From: Branchiostoma floridae
Lineage: Eukaryota > Chordata > Leptocardii > Amphioxiformes > Branchiostomatidae
Reading direction: 5' to 3'
DNA length: 64,000 nucleotides
NCBI RefSeq assembly: GCF_000003815.2
Contig: NC_049988.1
Span: forward strand, 4,225,738-4,289,737
Both the position numbers and the translations under genes were made by a program. Position 1 is the stretch's first letter, and each line of letters starts with the position of its first letter. Of the stretch, positions 1 through 14,600 are shown piece after piece. A model generated the notes under the pieces. That model worked only from the letters and a program-made list of their open reading frames with translations, was not told where the DNA came from and ran no database searches.

Positions 1-477
1 TGCCTCCTCATTTACTCCACGACTTATCACAATTTGGAACAAACTTCCCGTTGAAATCAGAGGGCTGGGAGCATCAGCCACAAGCCCGTCCGATGTGTCT
101 GCCTTTAAACGAAAACTATCTACATTTATGCAAAACCTATTCCGATAAAACTTCAAGCCAGAGCAGGCTTGCACATGGTCACTAGCATGCTGTTGCGCCT
201 CTTGCATTGCCACAAGGCCACGATAATTTTGCCTTATAATATTACTACATGTATATCTATTTCATAGATTTAGACTCCACAATGTATGTGTGTTGTTAAG
301 TTGATTTATCTTGATTTGAACGTTACATTGATTATGATATCTGTTCTTGTATTTATGTATATTATGATTTGATGTATCATTGTTATGTTTAAGGTATGGC
401 AGCTTCGAAAAGGTGTCTTTTGACACCTGTTCCGCCATACCCTCCAGTGTGGAGAATCCAAATAAATAAAATAAATG
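1..477 (+). mobile_element. 3' end of a non-LTR (LINE-type) retrotransposon
   Basis: Frame 2 (positions 2-148) reads to a stop as the C-terminal tail of a LINE reverse-transcriptase ORF: FTPRLITIWNKLP, then a spacer, then SAFKRKLSTFMQNLFR and stop. The pattern R-x-I-x-x-W-N-x-L-P followed by FK-x-x-L is typical of the end of CR1/Jockey-like ORF2 proteins. The 3' UTR holds a small hairpin (AAAGGTGTCTTTTGACACCT, about 401-431) and ends in an AAATA-type simple tail near 460-477. The 5' part lies outside the window. Which clade it belongs to cannot be decided from this fragment. Confidence 0.75.
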
Positions 478-620
478 CCAAATGCCAAGAATGTTTCCAC
501 ATGCAAACTTGAGAATTAAATTCTTCATCTATATTACCTGTACACTAAATATGCTTGAGCTGGCTATGAGTCATGAGAAACAATGACCAGATTTTAGATG
601 AGCACAGCATGGCTGCTTAC

Positions 621-2622
621 CTCCTGACAGGTGATCTCAGCACACGAGGCCATGGCACAGGTGATCTGGTTATCAAAGCAGGTGCAGGTCTCACACTGGG
701 TCTTCTGCCAGCTCTCTCCAGGCTGGGGACAAACAATCAATCAATCAGTCAACCAATCAATACATCAATCCATACATCAACTGAGCAATCATTATATCTA
801 TTGAAATAAGAGACATAAGATCTAGAAGGCATTCCTATCATATATGTCAAGTATACTGTACTCTCTCAATATTGGTTTTCAACAATACAGCAAAACTGGC
901 CCTGCAACAAGAGGAATTTATTGCAGTCAAGTCTGTGGGGGCCTTAATTTCCAGATCAAAAGGAGCACAAATGAAATGAGGCATTTGCAATCTTTTAAGC
1001 TTGTTGCTGAAATGACGGTAACTGTAATAACAACATAGAAGGCAGACAATGTGTTCAGAATTTGATGAGTTTCAGTTGAGAGCTCATAACAAATACAAAA
1101 CCATGGTGAATATTTAAAAATTTACAGTACTGTCAAAGTGATCATAAACGTGTACATTTGGTGCGTGCATAGTCTAGTGGTCAACAGCCCTGCCTCTGGA
1201 CCAAAACGCTGTGAGGTCAAATCCTGGCTGTTGTGACTCACCCAAGGTGCAAGCTACTGAAAAGGTAGTTCTTAGGAAAGGACATTAAGCCGTGGTCCAC
1301 TTTTCATTGTGCTTGTTAAAAAGAGTCAGGGAATTTCATCAGCACAATGAACCTGCAAATATTGTCTGTCTTCTCTATCACAAAAAGTGAAAGACTAACT
1401 TTTCAGTTCAGTGGGCTAAACTGGATCAAAATCCCTATCACTATTGACGTATCACAGCACATTGATGTTAAATCACCAGGACATTTCATCACCTTGGACA
1501 AAGTACAAATATTGGATACTGAACCGGATTATTTCGCGAGGGGGGTAAAGGAGGCCATCTACATAAGAGCATACTAACCGACACTGAACAGAGACAAGGG
1601 CCAATATTCGTTACTTGAGTCATGTGTCTCCAAGTCACGTGCTCAGAGTAATTGAATCACCACTTCTGAAGAAGGTTGATGGATGTGCGACCAAAAATTC
1701 AAGGTGTCACTGAGCAAATTTTGTGTTGTATGACAGTTGAAAAACTATTACTATTCAGTAAAACAAAAACTCCTCACCCTTCTGATGGCCCCACCGTCAT
1801 CCTTACAGCTACAGTCCAGAGGGTCTACACAGTTGCCTGTGGAGTCCAGCACCTTCCCCTGATGACACACGCAGCCTGACTTACACCCCTCTGGTTCCAC
1901 ACACTCTTCCTGGAGCATGTGGCAAACCTTGGGACAGGCTGGGGCACAAGGGGAGGGGGTCTTCCCAAACTCACACTCTGGAAAACAGAAGAAATAGTAA
2001 ATGTTTGTCATCTTTTCCTATACACATACAAATTTACACCCCTCAGATTTGCTACACTCTTCCTGGAGCATGTGGCAAACCTTGGGACAGGCCGGAGCAT
2101 TGGGGGAGGGGGTCTTCCCAAACTCACAAGGTAGAACAAGGGCTTAGTTATATTTTTCTAGTGATAGTCAAGCTGACATATAAAAGTCAGCCTAGCCTTT
2201 AACATCAACTCTCATGATTCTACATTGTACATGTGCCTTGAAATCCGCCACTTGAGAAAAAATATATGAATTTAATGTGATTGAAAGAGGTGTAATGTAA
2301 CCAATGAAGCATCAGCAATCCTGAGGTATGTACACTTTTGGTGTAGAGGACAGCACCCATCTGTTTCTATAGCCCTTGGGCCACACGATTGAACAAGTGC
2401 TACAGTGGGGGTTATAGTCCACTGGTAATATTGCTTTGGTCCTAAAATATCATGTTATTATGAGATATATGACATTGTATACTTAGTGACAGTGAGTAAT
2501 AAAGTCCTAAGCATTGATGATCTGTAATTTCTGACCTGGCAGTGGTGATGTGTATTCTGGCTCAGGTCTGGTGCTGACTGTAACTCCAGTTGTGGGGACA
2601 GCTGTGGTCTCAGCATAGGGAG
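621..2622 (-). CDS. Exons 33-35: Thr/Pro linker, extra TIL module and VWC-like module
   Basis: Exon 33 (2536-2622) is a short Thr/Pro/Ser stretch ([18 protein letters not shown]), a plausible O-glycosylated spacer. Exon 34 (1778-1977) is a TIL-like Cys module: [39 protein letters not shown]. Exon 35 (621-722) reads [19 protein letters not shown], the CxxCxC of a VWC-like fold, and ends CQE before a good donor (GTAAG). TIL followed by VWC after D3 is seen in SCO-spondin and in mucin-type proteins. The next exon is beyond the left edge, since 1-600 shows no further coding match. Confidence 0.85.
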
Positions 2623-5600
2623 CTGTTGAAGAGAAAAAAATGGCAACATGACATATGTCTAGGTCATTCTTAAGATAGGAATGGCTTCAACTTCTGATGC
2701 ATATAAGAGTCGCTACTGTTTTGATCTATTGCCCTTGTCATGCAGACATATGAAATGGCTGGAAGTGGATGTGCCTTGGCTTTTGGAAACATTGACCTAA
2801 CTATGGTCAACTCAAACTGTACGTGTTTATCTAAGTGAAAAAAATTTCCAATTACATGGACCATGGCAAAGGTTACGAGAGAAGGGGGTCAAGTAAAGAT
2901 AGGGAGGAAGAGCAAATCTTTGAGGAGAGAAAAGAGGAATTGCAACACAGTCGTGAACAACTGAAAATAGGAGTACTGAGCACAATTATTGGATTAAAAA
3001 CTTAATTGGGTATTATTCAGGGAGGAGGACCTACTAAGTGGTTGCCAGAGCCATAATGATTACTCCTCTAACATTAAGTAGGAGGAGAAGAAGAAGAGTT
3101 GGTCAAGAACATGATTTTGGTCACAGAAAATGAACAAATCATCAAAACATTGAAAGACTGTCAAGGCAAAGATTATAGTGGATAAAACTATTTTACCTGT
3201 AGTTGTCTCTACTGCACAGCTCTCTCCTGCACAGGCCAGCTTACCATTTTCGCATGTGCTGAATCAAATATGAAAGAAAAATTTATAGCACTTTTATCAA
3301 TGGTAAATACAGGAAGTGTCTTTATGGTACTAAGGATGTTAGGATTACATAATCATATGTTCAATTGGTTTTGCAAAAAAAAGCAGCTCCATTAATCTAA
3401 TATTTTACAAATTAGCATTATCATGATTTTGAATGCATGAAATTCCATCAAGTATAAGATTGTCTACAACAAGCATTGTATAGTATAAAGCCTTGAAAGT
3501 AATTGGAGGACACTCAAGATAGACAGTAAACCTACCATCGTTGACAGTTAGCAATGACGACTTCTCCTGGCATCATCTCCTTGCCGTTGTAGACACATGG
3601 GCACTGCACGGGCGTGATGCACTTCCCGTTGTGCTGTACCGTACCGTTGGGACAGTGGCAGCCTTCCACACAGGTCGTGGTGCACTGATCGCTTGCGTAC
3701 AGGTTGTAGCAGGTCTTTGGACAGGAGGTACCACAGGCTTTGTATTCCTTACCGCTTTCACACTGCATGGCTGGATGAATATGGTACAACATTGAATCAA
3801 CATATTCACATGCATCTACATGTTCACCTTTATCTGTAGGGTAACTTATATCTGTTGTATATAAAGGGTATTTTGGGATCGCTAAGTCGATGGAAGGTAG
3901 TTTCACATTGCAATATTTTGAAAATGTTGACATTTGAAACCCTCGACAGTCACCTGAAATCTCTCAATACCCAATTTTTTTACAACAACGAATCTAGGTT
4001 ACCCAACAGATAAAGGTGAACTAGCGTTACATGTAACATGTACACATGCAGTACTGAAAAAAACTTAAGGTAAAGTTTACCCCTATCTTTACCCCTATTT
4101 TTCTAACTGCCAAAATTACAGTACCATTCTAAAACAGTAGACAAAAAGAATGTTGCTATTGGACTGTCTTTCATGGTATTCAAGATTAAAATAATTCNNN
4201 NNNNNNNNNNNNNNNNNNNNNNNNNNNNNNNNNNNNNNNNNNNNNNNNNNNNNNNNNNNNNNNNNNNNNNNNNNNNNNNNNNNNNNNNNNNNNNNNNTAA
4301 CAAACTATGATAGAAAAAATAGTGAGAGCAATGCAAAGGTTGTCTTCGCAGCTATTTTCTTCTCTTAACAGTTTGTGACTTTGACAACTAACTTCTGTCA
4401 TCATAGCAATTTCTAAGGCCATTGGAATTTGATTGGTTGGTGATTGGCTTGTAAAATTGACATAAAAACAGAGTATGATACAAATGTTTGCACATTGGTA
4501 CAGGTAGAATTTTGTCAGATTCAATTTTTCGTCCCAGTTTAGTGTTATCATTTTGACCTCATTCTAAAATTTTACTTTGAAATGTCTATAGTAAGAATCT
4601 GAATCTGTATTTATATAGCCGGTAAAACAGCCTTCGGCGTAACACACCAGCTTCGCAGGCACGCGGTGCGACAGCAGCTGGTTATATTACGCTGAACGTC
4701 AAACTAACTTTTTGCACATCTAGCTGCAAGTGTTCTTTAAAACTATCCAGAGAAGATGCCCCTACTGTGCTTGCCGATAACAAGAAGATAAGGAGATAGT
4801 AGGTCTTGCGCAAAGTTCCTAATAAAATGTAAGGTATATTCACCACATCTGCCATTTTGTCTCCAGCGAATGGCGACCCCCTTCTCGTTACACTCCCGTG
4901 CGTACGCAGCGACCGCCGTACAGAAACACTCACAGTCACCTCCTCTGTCACAGCCACAGGCATCAAACACACACTTCTCAAAAAAAGGCTCAGGATCAGC
5001 CTGAAACAAAAAAAATAGGTAGATTAAAGAAAACCCTTTTCTTAGAATCATACTTTCGAGGAATTCTCCATTTTGCCTAGTAGACAGTTCCACTTTTCTA
5101 TTCTGTGTCAAGCTTTTTCTTAATATAGTAAGGCACTTTGTAAAACTATTTTTACACGGAAGTATTGGATATTGTCAAAAAGTTCCATGTGTTATTGTCA
5201 ATATTGCAAGCTGTAGAGTGGATATGCTTAATAACAGACTAAAAAAGATCAGATTTTCATGAAGAAGTACTTATTCATAGCACACTTTACTTATGATTAT
5301 GATCGTTAATAACAAAACATTTTTCCACATTCAACAATCTGTCCTTTTTGGGGTCTTAAGCACTGTCTAACCATTAACCAATCAGATAATCCCCACCTGT
5401 TGTTGTAGGGAAAGCTACCAGCCAATGGCATTGCTTCTTGGCTGCAAGAGACGTGATTGGTTGGTAGCTTTCCCTCCAACAACAGAAGGGTGAAATTCTC
5501 TTTAGTAGTAATTGTCCATCATGACAAAAACTTACCACAGTGTGGCAGGGTTGGAACATGCTGCTCTTGACCACACTGCAGGCATGGTTTGCCCACTGCA

Positions 5601-8600
5601 GCCTCTCCGGCCGGTGGTCACACGGATGCTCCAGCTCGTCCACAGCTGCTGGACATGTCATGAACACACGCCAGCTGTCCGCAAAGTTCTGGGGAAGGTG
5701 ACGTGTGAAATATTTTGTCATAAACCCTGATAGTTTGGTCAATAATAGAAAGATTGACATCCATGTTTTTTTTTAAATATTATTTCAAGGATTTAAACCT
5801 AAAAAAGGCATTTTCATAATTTTCACCATATTGAAAAGTGTACTTAAGTTGTGGATGTCTATGTCGAGTAACTTGAGTTTTATGTCCTTTTCATATGTAA
5901 TACAGGGTAGCCCTATGCAATAAGGTTTAGATGCATGTAGATGTTTTTTTCATAAAAATTCTGACTGGAGAGCCAAAACAGCAGACTATAAAATTTTTTT
6001 AACATACCATTAGTAGATAACATTGGACATTTTTAATTGACAAAAATCTACAACATACTGCATTCTTGGGGGGGGGCTATCATTCATTAAATGTGCTCCA
6101 TTTGTAATTATTCCCATCCTTTAGTTTGTATCAAATCAGAATCGTCATTATTACCTTTGCCCTTTGCTCCAGTTCCCCCTGACGTGTGAGGAAGTCGTTC
6201 ATGGCGTTCCCGTCATAGTTCCCACACAGACCGCACACCTTCCCCATGTACTTAGGTTCCAGCTTGATGTAGACTCTAGTTCCCACATCCCACATCAGGC
6301 TCATCCCTACAAAATTATCAAAAGTAAATCCCTTTTGAAATATGCGAATCTTATTCAGATTTAGAACTGTTTCAGTGGATAAGAAGAGGAATGAAATATT
6401 TCTCATCACTGGTAAGAATCATTACACTTTCAGCACCAAGGACAGGACCCTTTGTCAGATTCCTAAAGAAAACCATAGCACACATAGAGAACTGTTATAT
6501 TTACCTCCATGAAATGTCATGGAATGGAGGTTATATTTTCTGTTATGTGTCTCTGTCTGTGTAGATGATTACTCAAGAACGGCTGGATGGATTGGTTTCA
6601 TACTTGTTGTGTTGGTGGGGTGTGATGAAGGCTTGAATCGATGAGATTTTGGGAGCCGTATCTGTCGTTATAATCGATGTAATAATATCACCCCTATATT
6701 TGAGATATATTGGAACAGGCATCGTGGTTTCCCTCTTTGTTAATCACCTTATCTCCAAGCAGGTGGTGACGTGATTTCTTTCGTCAGTGATAGCCATGAA
6801 CATATGTTTTTTTTTTATCAGTTGACAACAACTGTTTGGGGGAAACGATAGCCTCGACTCAAGAACGGCTGGGTGGATTGGTTTCATACTTGATGTGTTG
6901 GTGGGGTGTGATGATAGCTGGAAGTGATTAGATTTTGGGCCTCGTATCTGTCGATATAATCGATGTAATAATATAAGAAATCACCCCTATATCTCCGATA
7001 TATTGGAACAGTCATCGTAGTTTCCCTCTTTGTTAATCACCTTATCTCCAAGCAGATGGTGAAGTGATTTGTTTCGCCAGTGATAGCCATGAACATATGT
7101 TTTTTTTTTATCAGTTGACAACAACTGTTTGGGGGAAACGATAGCCTCGACTCAAGAACGGCTGGGTGGATTGGTTTCATACTCATATTTGAATATGATA
7201 ATTAACTTTGTATTTATCCACTTGTGCCTTTGGGGACCTGGTGTGCTATACTTCGTTTGTGCTGATAGATGTTTCGTGCTCCACGTGGCGTTACGCTGAT
7301 GTTGTGTTGGTATGTACTTGAATTATTATATATCTGGCATAAACTTGTCCCCGTAACCTATATGTGGGTATTGGTTGATGGACATTTTGTGTCTTATTGC
7401 TTGTGTTGAAGATGTGTTTGTATCCTGATGTGTCGCAGTTATTTGTTATGAATTCTGAAACATACTCTCTACCTTGCAAGTTGCCAGTACTATAATAACG
7501 TGATAATGTAAACATCATAAAGATTCCCCACACCTGTTGCATGTTACCATGGTGCCCATGTGATAACTGTCCACACAACTAGTAGAAATAACACGAATAC
7601 CATTACATACAAGTCATCATCAACAAACATAAAATCGACAAAAACACTGAATATTTCATGGAGGTATGAGGTCGCCGAACTCTAGTTTGTTATACACATG
7701 TATGCATAGAATATAACCCGATGCATTTTGTATTACCCAAGGTACAAGCCCGATTGAGGTTTTGATCACCCGATGATCGAGAAAATACAGATTTCAATGC
7801 AAAATGCACCAAAATTGAGAAAATGTGAAACAAAAAATTGTTACAACTGTTATTCCAACATCTAAGTCTTGTATTCGAATTTTCAATTGGAGCCCACTTG
7901 GTGCATATGCATAGTGCATTTGAATGATTCTTACTACAATTGGGAAACCTGTGTGATAACTGAAAATATCACCCGGTCCGGAACACCTGTATTGCACGTT
8001 ATCATGGCCCAGTTGTGACATAAAATATGATATTTCAACATTATCTTACCATATGGGGTCTTCACAATGAGGAACAGCCCAGCCTTTTGGATCCTGTACT
8101 TTGCTGGTGGGTCGTTGGGTTTAGCGTAGGGATTACGCGAGATGGCGGGATCGGAGCCCCGGATCAGGTGGATGACCGTGTCGTAAAGGGTGACCTTGAC
8201 GGACTTGGTGCAGGTGACCCCACCCGTCCCGCAGGGGACGTTCTCTACGCTGACCTTGAATGTTCCAACCTGGTCGCTACAGAAGTCTTCGGTGAGGATG
8301 TAGCTACAAGATCCTGTGGTGAAGTAGAAGTAGAAAAAAATGAAGCTTCAAATACAGGGCTTTAGCCAGCTCGAAATTTTTTTCCGTCAGCCAATTACAA
8401 TCGTCGCGAAAACCGCGAAAATTAATTAGAAGGACTGAACTGAGACCTTGAAAAACGGGTTTTAATGAGATTATCGTATGCGAAAGGGCGCCGACACACA
8501 TTGTCAACAATCATAACAATAGCAAAACAAACAGTGTGTGGCTTTTACGGCCGTGGACGGCGTCCCCAAGCCGCCTGTAGCTTCCATCAAGGATTTTTGT

Positions 8601-11600
8601 CCGTCAAGGTTGACGGATTGGTTTTAAAATTTTTCCGTCAGACGCAGCAAATTTCCGTCAATTGACGGAAAAACGGACGCTGGCTAGACCCCTGTTCAAA
8701 TACGATTGAGTATCTTTCATGTACGAAACTATGCACCTACTAGTACTACATGGTACAATCACTTTGCAGTGGTTGTCTCAGGGTCTAGAGGTTTTGTTTT
8801 CAAATCTCTTACAGGCCTTGACCTTAGGAAAGGCACATAACACAAAATCAAAGAACATTGAAAAATAAAACAGGACAAATCTACCTAGTGTTCAATTATA
8901 TTTCGAGTTTCAAGTATATCTATATAATGCATGTAAAGATGCCTGTAGTCTAATAGGTTAAAATAGTAGTATACCATGGAACTCAAAGTGCCTCTTGTCA
9001 AATGTCTCATAGTGAGGGTCTCCATATGCTGAGCAGATGGCTGAAAAGAATATCAAAAATTATAATTATTCAGTGCACATTTTGAAGTACGGTTATAAGT
9101 TCAGTTGACTTCTGAAATAGATTACTTATAAAATGTAGTAGAGAAGATACTGTGACTTACATGTAAGTTATGACCTTGAATTTGAATGTGTATATAAAGT
9201 TAAATGAAAACACAATGTGTTATTTCTTGAAAGCAAATCAAACTACAAAATGTATCATAGTACCTGGGCACTTCTTGTTGGTACATTGCCAAGTGCTTCC
9301 AAGACAGCGGCTGGGATCGGAAGGAACAAAAGTTGCACATTAAATATATGTTGGTTTGATTATATTGATGACATCCCCAATTGTATCAGTTTTGGGCCGT
9401 TTCCACCAAAAAATTTTTTGACCATAATGTGATGATGGCTGTTTCTTCGTATCCGAAGATCAATGGTAGGCAGACAAGGTTGCTTAGACGACCAGTCTGC
9501 CTGGCCTGCACGTGATTTTTTTTTTTTTTTTTTTTAAGGTGGAGGAGGGCTGTGCACTCCCTTTAATGTAACCAGATTGAAAATGGCAATAAATCTTCAA
9601 AAATGTGTTAGGACAAATATTGCATAATGATACATTTAAAAGATTTTCATATGTCTCATTGTACTAAATTTATAATAAGCCTATGTATACCTTCAAAATT
9701 CACATTCATAGCCCTTCTAAAAGCAAAAGATATATTCTATAACACATGAAATCATATAAAGTTTTTATATAATGTAATATAATTATAATCATTAAGTTAC
9801 AGAAATGACTAATACCATCTGTTGCAGTCCTTTTTGATGGTCTGTCCAGTCTTGTAGCTCCTCCCCTCATGGTAACATGGACACTGGTCCTCAGGTACAC
9901 ATTTCCCATCCTCTGTCACTGTTCCCTGCAATTGTGCATTTTGATTGGTTAACCGTTATATGTCACTCAAGACCAATGACCAATGAAATGCATTGCAAGT
10001 CGTCTATGTCCAAAAATAGATTCTTCTGTCAAATTTCATTGAAATGCAAAAATGATGCTCCTTTCTCCTGTATCAGAATCTTTAGAATGCGGCTTTTAAG
10101 ATTGCTCAACTAAATTTACTACAAAGATCTTATTCCCCATCTTCTGTAACAGTGGCTATTTCAGTTGTACAGTGTAGTAGAAAGATAAATGGAAAGGTCT
10201 GCATGTCAAAATATTCAGAAAATCTAACTGACTATCAAACCTTAAACCTAAAAAGAACAGCACAGAAAAAGGAATATTGCAGCAGCTCAAATGCTTACAT
10301 TTGGACAGGCACAGCCTTCCTTGCAACTGGACGGCTTGCATTCCACATGCATGTTCAGACAGGACCTCTCACATTCCACACAGGACGACCACACCTTGCC
10401 ACCAGTACACAGGGACTTCTCTGCAAAAAATAGATACAAACCAAATGCAAAGAGATTCAGAGCTTTGCAGTATTCTGATTAGATATTTAAAGCCTTAAGT
10501 TACAGTTGTTTTCTGGTGTTGAAATTTCACTAACATCAAGGGAAATAGTCAAAGGATGGAAACACCAAATGTATGTACTACGATGACACATGTACATCAC
10601 GTTGTGTGAAAAATTGTACATCCCCCAGTAACTATCTAAATACAATTGTCTCTTACCATCACACTGTTTGTCCTCTGCACAACTAAAGATACCATTCTTG
10701 CAGGTGCTGTAAAAGACAAGACATTTAATAAGTTAAACTCATATCATCACAGCAAGGACTGCAATCCTTTACAGTAGCATGCATGTCAAGTTTTTAGTGA
10801 CACATCTGGAACCAAACTCACTGCTTCTAGTTACAGAGGCAGGATGGTTAACCACAAGATAGATTAAAAACTTTTTTTTAAATGTTGTACTTAGTTTGAT
10901 TTGATCCAGATTATTGTAATTTGTAAGATGCTTTCAACTATTTTGAGGATGTACTGTGAAATGTTACGAGCTGAACTGACCATATTTCACACTTGTTCCT
11001 TCTGGTTTCCCCTGCCTTGTACACATTCCCTCTGTAGTAACATGGGCACTCCTCCACAGGCACACAGCGACCAGCCTCTTCATCCCACGACTCACCCTAC
11101 AAATCAGGAAAAAAGTTTTTAAGAAACAAACAAAAGTACATTCTTCTCCCTTAAGTACTGTGAATCTTCACATGTATGCAGTCACCATGTTGTTTCTAAT
11201 GGTTTTTAGGGACGTCACCAATGACAATTTATGACACATGTGCACATACATGATACTACAAAACTACAGTAGCAACCTCCTACCATTAAAGCAGATGAAT
11301 TTCCTGGAATTTCCAGTACTGTTATAAGGATTGCCGATTGCAAACTCCATGTCAGCTAAAATGGATCACCAAATTCCAAGAATAAATTGGAAATACATTC
11401 AGATTGTTTTTAACATTGTGAGAAATTATTCTTTCAAGGTTTCTCAACTGCCACCCCTCTGGATATACTAAAAAGGAAAAGTCCTGCCATATCCGGACAA
11501 AATAGACCGATCCCAATGCCCCGCCTTTGTCAAGTTGTAAAAGTACAAAATAAAGACATAAAAATGCAAATATTTAAGGAAAATGCACTGTCATTTTCTC

Positions 11601-14600
11601 ATTGGTCAAACCCCTAATGACCATGCCGTCATTGGTTGAACTGCTAATTGTGATTGACAGTGAGCATCAGTCTATCATACAAATGTACATGTACTTATCA
11701 ATTACCTTGGGACAGTTGCATCCCTCAGCACATTCCTCAGTACACTGTTCCTGGTCACTAATCTGTCGACAGGTCTGGGAACATGTGGGGCCGCACTCCT
11801 GCCACACCTGGCCATTATCACACTCCATGGCTGTAAACAACAACAACAATAACAACAATCACACAGGTGGGTCCACACTCCTGCCACACCTGGCCGTTAT
11901 CACACTCCATGGCTGTAAACAACAACAGTAACAACAATGACCATGACTGGGAACAACTGAACAACTTTTATTATAGATATCAGCTACTATGCGGGTTTCT
12001 GGGTTCTGTGGTTTGGACTTCCTATCGAGAAAAATTTACACCTTTTGACATAGGATCCGCAATATCTGAGCATGGTTACTATAAAAATATGGAACTTTAT
12101 CTCCATCCCCTATGTAAAAATGCAATGATTGTAAATTTCACATAACTGTAAAAATACTCAACACAAACACAGACAGTCTCATTTCAGTTCTCTATACAAC
12201 GTTATTAATAATGAAATCATAGTGAAGATATTACATGTACTTACGACAAGTGTTGTTGGCCCTCCATTCGATCACCCTTCCCTCCAGAGCACACTCTCGT
12301 GCATAGGCAGAGAAGATGGTACACTTACAACTGTCTGGGTCTGCATCTGGGGTTGGAGAGAGATAGACTCAGGTTCACAAAATCTTGTGCTTAATGACTA
12401 GTTGAATTTGTTCACCTACAAATTTAGAATTTCATGTAAAGGAAAGTTTGTGAGTAATGTTGTTTTTTTGTTCCATAGATGCAGGTGTGTCTCCAGAGCC
12501 CATCCTTCTGTCCCACGAAGTAAAATTGCTTGTTGGGACAAAAAAAATAATTTGCTCCATCCATCCAAAAATCAAAATTTCATGGCATGAAACTGATGTA
12601 AATGACAGATTTAGCAACACCAATCAATAACATGAGTGGGACATTTAAAAAGTGTTGAGCTACAACATTTGTGAAAGCTGCATAATACAGTAAAACTTGT
12701 CTATAGCAGCCACTCAAGGCACTGGACAAATGCGGCCACTTTAGACAGGTGGCCACTATATAGAGAAAATTCTCATCAATTGACTACAAGCAAGGTGGTT
12801 GCTATAGACTATTTGTTAATGCTTAGGTCAATACAAAAAATCCGACAAAAAGGGACAGACAAAAAGGGACCACAATGGCCAGGTGGCCACTATGCAGAGG
12901 TGGCAGCTAATACAAGTTTGACTGTTTACTAAAAGTGCACATACGTTTCACAAAAAATGTACTACTTTTCGAGACATGGATCGTGTACTAAAAATCAATT
13001 TTTAACAAATGTAAACAACTGTATGTTAAGTAACTTTTTGAGTTGTCAAATGACAATGGCAATCAAATGCATTTGGACTTTTATTGATATTTAAGATAAT
13101 CTACAAAACATGAAGGATAAAGAAGTCCTCTTTGCTTTACCCGACAAAGTTTTGACCTTGAGAGAGACCTTACCTCTGGCCAGACACATGCAGAGGTCAC
13201 TCTCGCACTGTGAGATGAAAGGTCGCGGGCTGACAAACTCACTACAGGTCAGGAAGGGGTCAGCCTTCAGCTGTTCACACACGGACTTGGCGTAGGACTT
13301 GTAGGTGGGGTGGATGGTGCAGGCATCCATGGTCACTCCTGGGGAGAGGTAGAGGAATTGATTTGATTTGATTTAGATGTTTGTATTATAAGAGATACAG
13401 CCAGGGCTACTGAACTACATGTAGCTGGATGCTAAATGCACAATATGCAATAGACAATTTTATAGTAATAGCAATTATCATCATCATCATCATCCAGGCG
13501 TGCTGGTTGCACGGATGGCCATGACTCTCTCCCTCCATCCTTCCCTATCCTCCATAGCCTTGGTCAGCTCTTCAGCCGAGCAGCCAGAATCATCACAAAT
13601 TTGATGTAGATATGTTTTGCATGGTCTGCCTATGCTTGCATGACCATGGTTTGGAGTCCAAACAGAACGTAATAACTTTGATACAAGATCATACCCGAAG
13701 GCTTATTGCAGATTTAGACAGTTTGCATACATGTACTTTAACAAAGAATGAAAATAAAATGCATGGATAGGTTAAAAGTGAAAAGACATCTATTTCTACT
13801 TAAACTATCTGCAGGGTATGACTTCTTCTTTGTATGCAGTGTGAAATGAATTGTTCAACATTTTCATAGAAAAACGGGTTGGACAACTTAAGTGAGAAGA
13901 TTGTTTTTGTTGGTCATTAAGGTGTAAAATGCTTGGACGAATTTTGTGGATATCTTATCCACCCCTACCCCAGCTTATAACGCTAGTTCACCTTTATCCG
14001 CGGGGTAACCTATATTCGTTGTATCTACAAACAGGGTATTTATGGATATTAAGTCGACGGATGATTGTTTCAAATTGCATTTGTTTCAAAATATTGCAGT
14101 TTGAAACCACCGTCCGTCAACTTGATATCCCTAAATACCCTGTTTTCAAATACAACAGATATAGGTTACCCCGCGGATACAGGTGAACTAGCGCTATAAT
14201 AACATAACAATCTAGCTGAGACAATACTGTAAGTCGTGAAATATTTCCAGGGGTTTGTGGAGTCAGTGTAAACTCAGCATCACAGGAAGATGTGCTCTAT
14301 TCTACTACAATGTACCAGTAACTGTATTGCCTCAACTACAAACTTAAAACAGTGTGAATGCCTCTTAAATTCCCTTGCCACTATGAAATCAAGCCGGCTT
14401 GATTGGTAAATTCACCAACAAAGACTTGCACTTTAATGCTCAAGGCATGCATACCTTCTGCTACCGCCAAAATGACCCTGTCATGAACTCCAAATCCTTG
14501 CAAACTACAATAATATTTCAAACTCGGAGCAGGGTGACATAAGGTTGCAGTATGGTTGCAATAGGCAGTGTTTCTGTATCAACGGGACCAGAAATTGTGT

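Noticed and set aside
8027-8365. 112-codon plus-strand ORF
   Set aside because: Antisense of VWD3 exon 27, which has matched splice sites and a clear domain.
10993-11096. Shorter version of exon 21 ending at AACAA/GTGTGA
   Set aside because: In phase but would remove two conserved Cys of the E module; the donor ATATG/GTCAGT at 10981 restores KCEICTC, as in the other three E modules.
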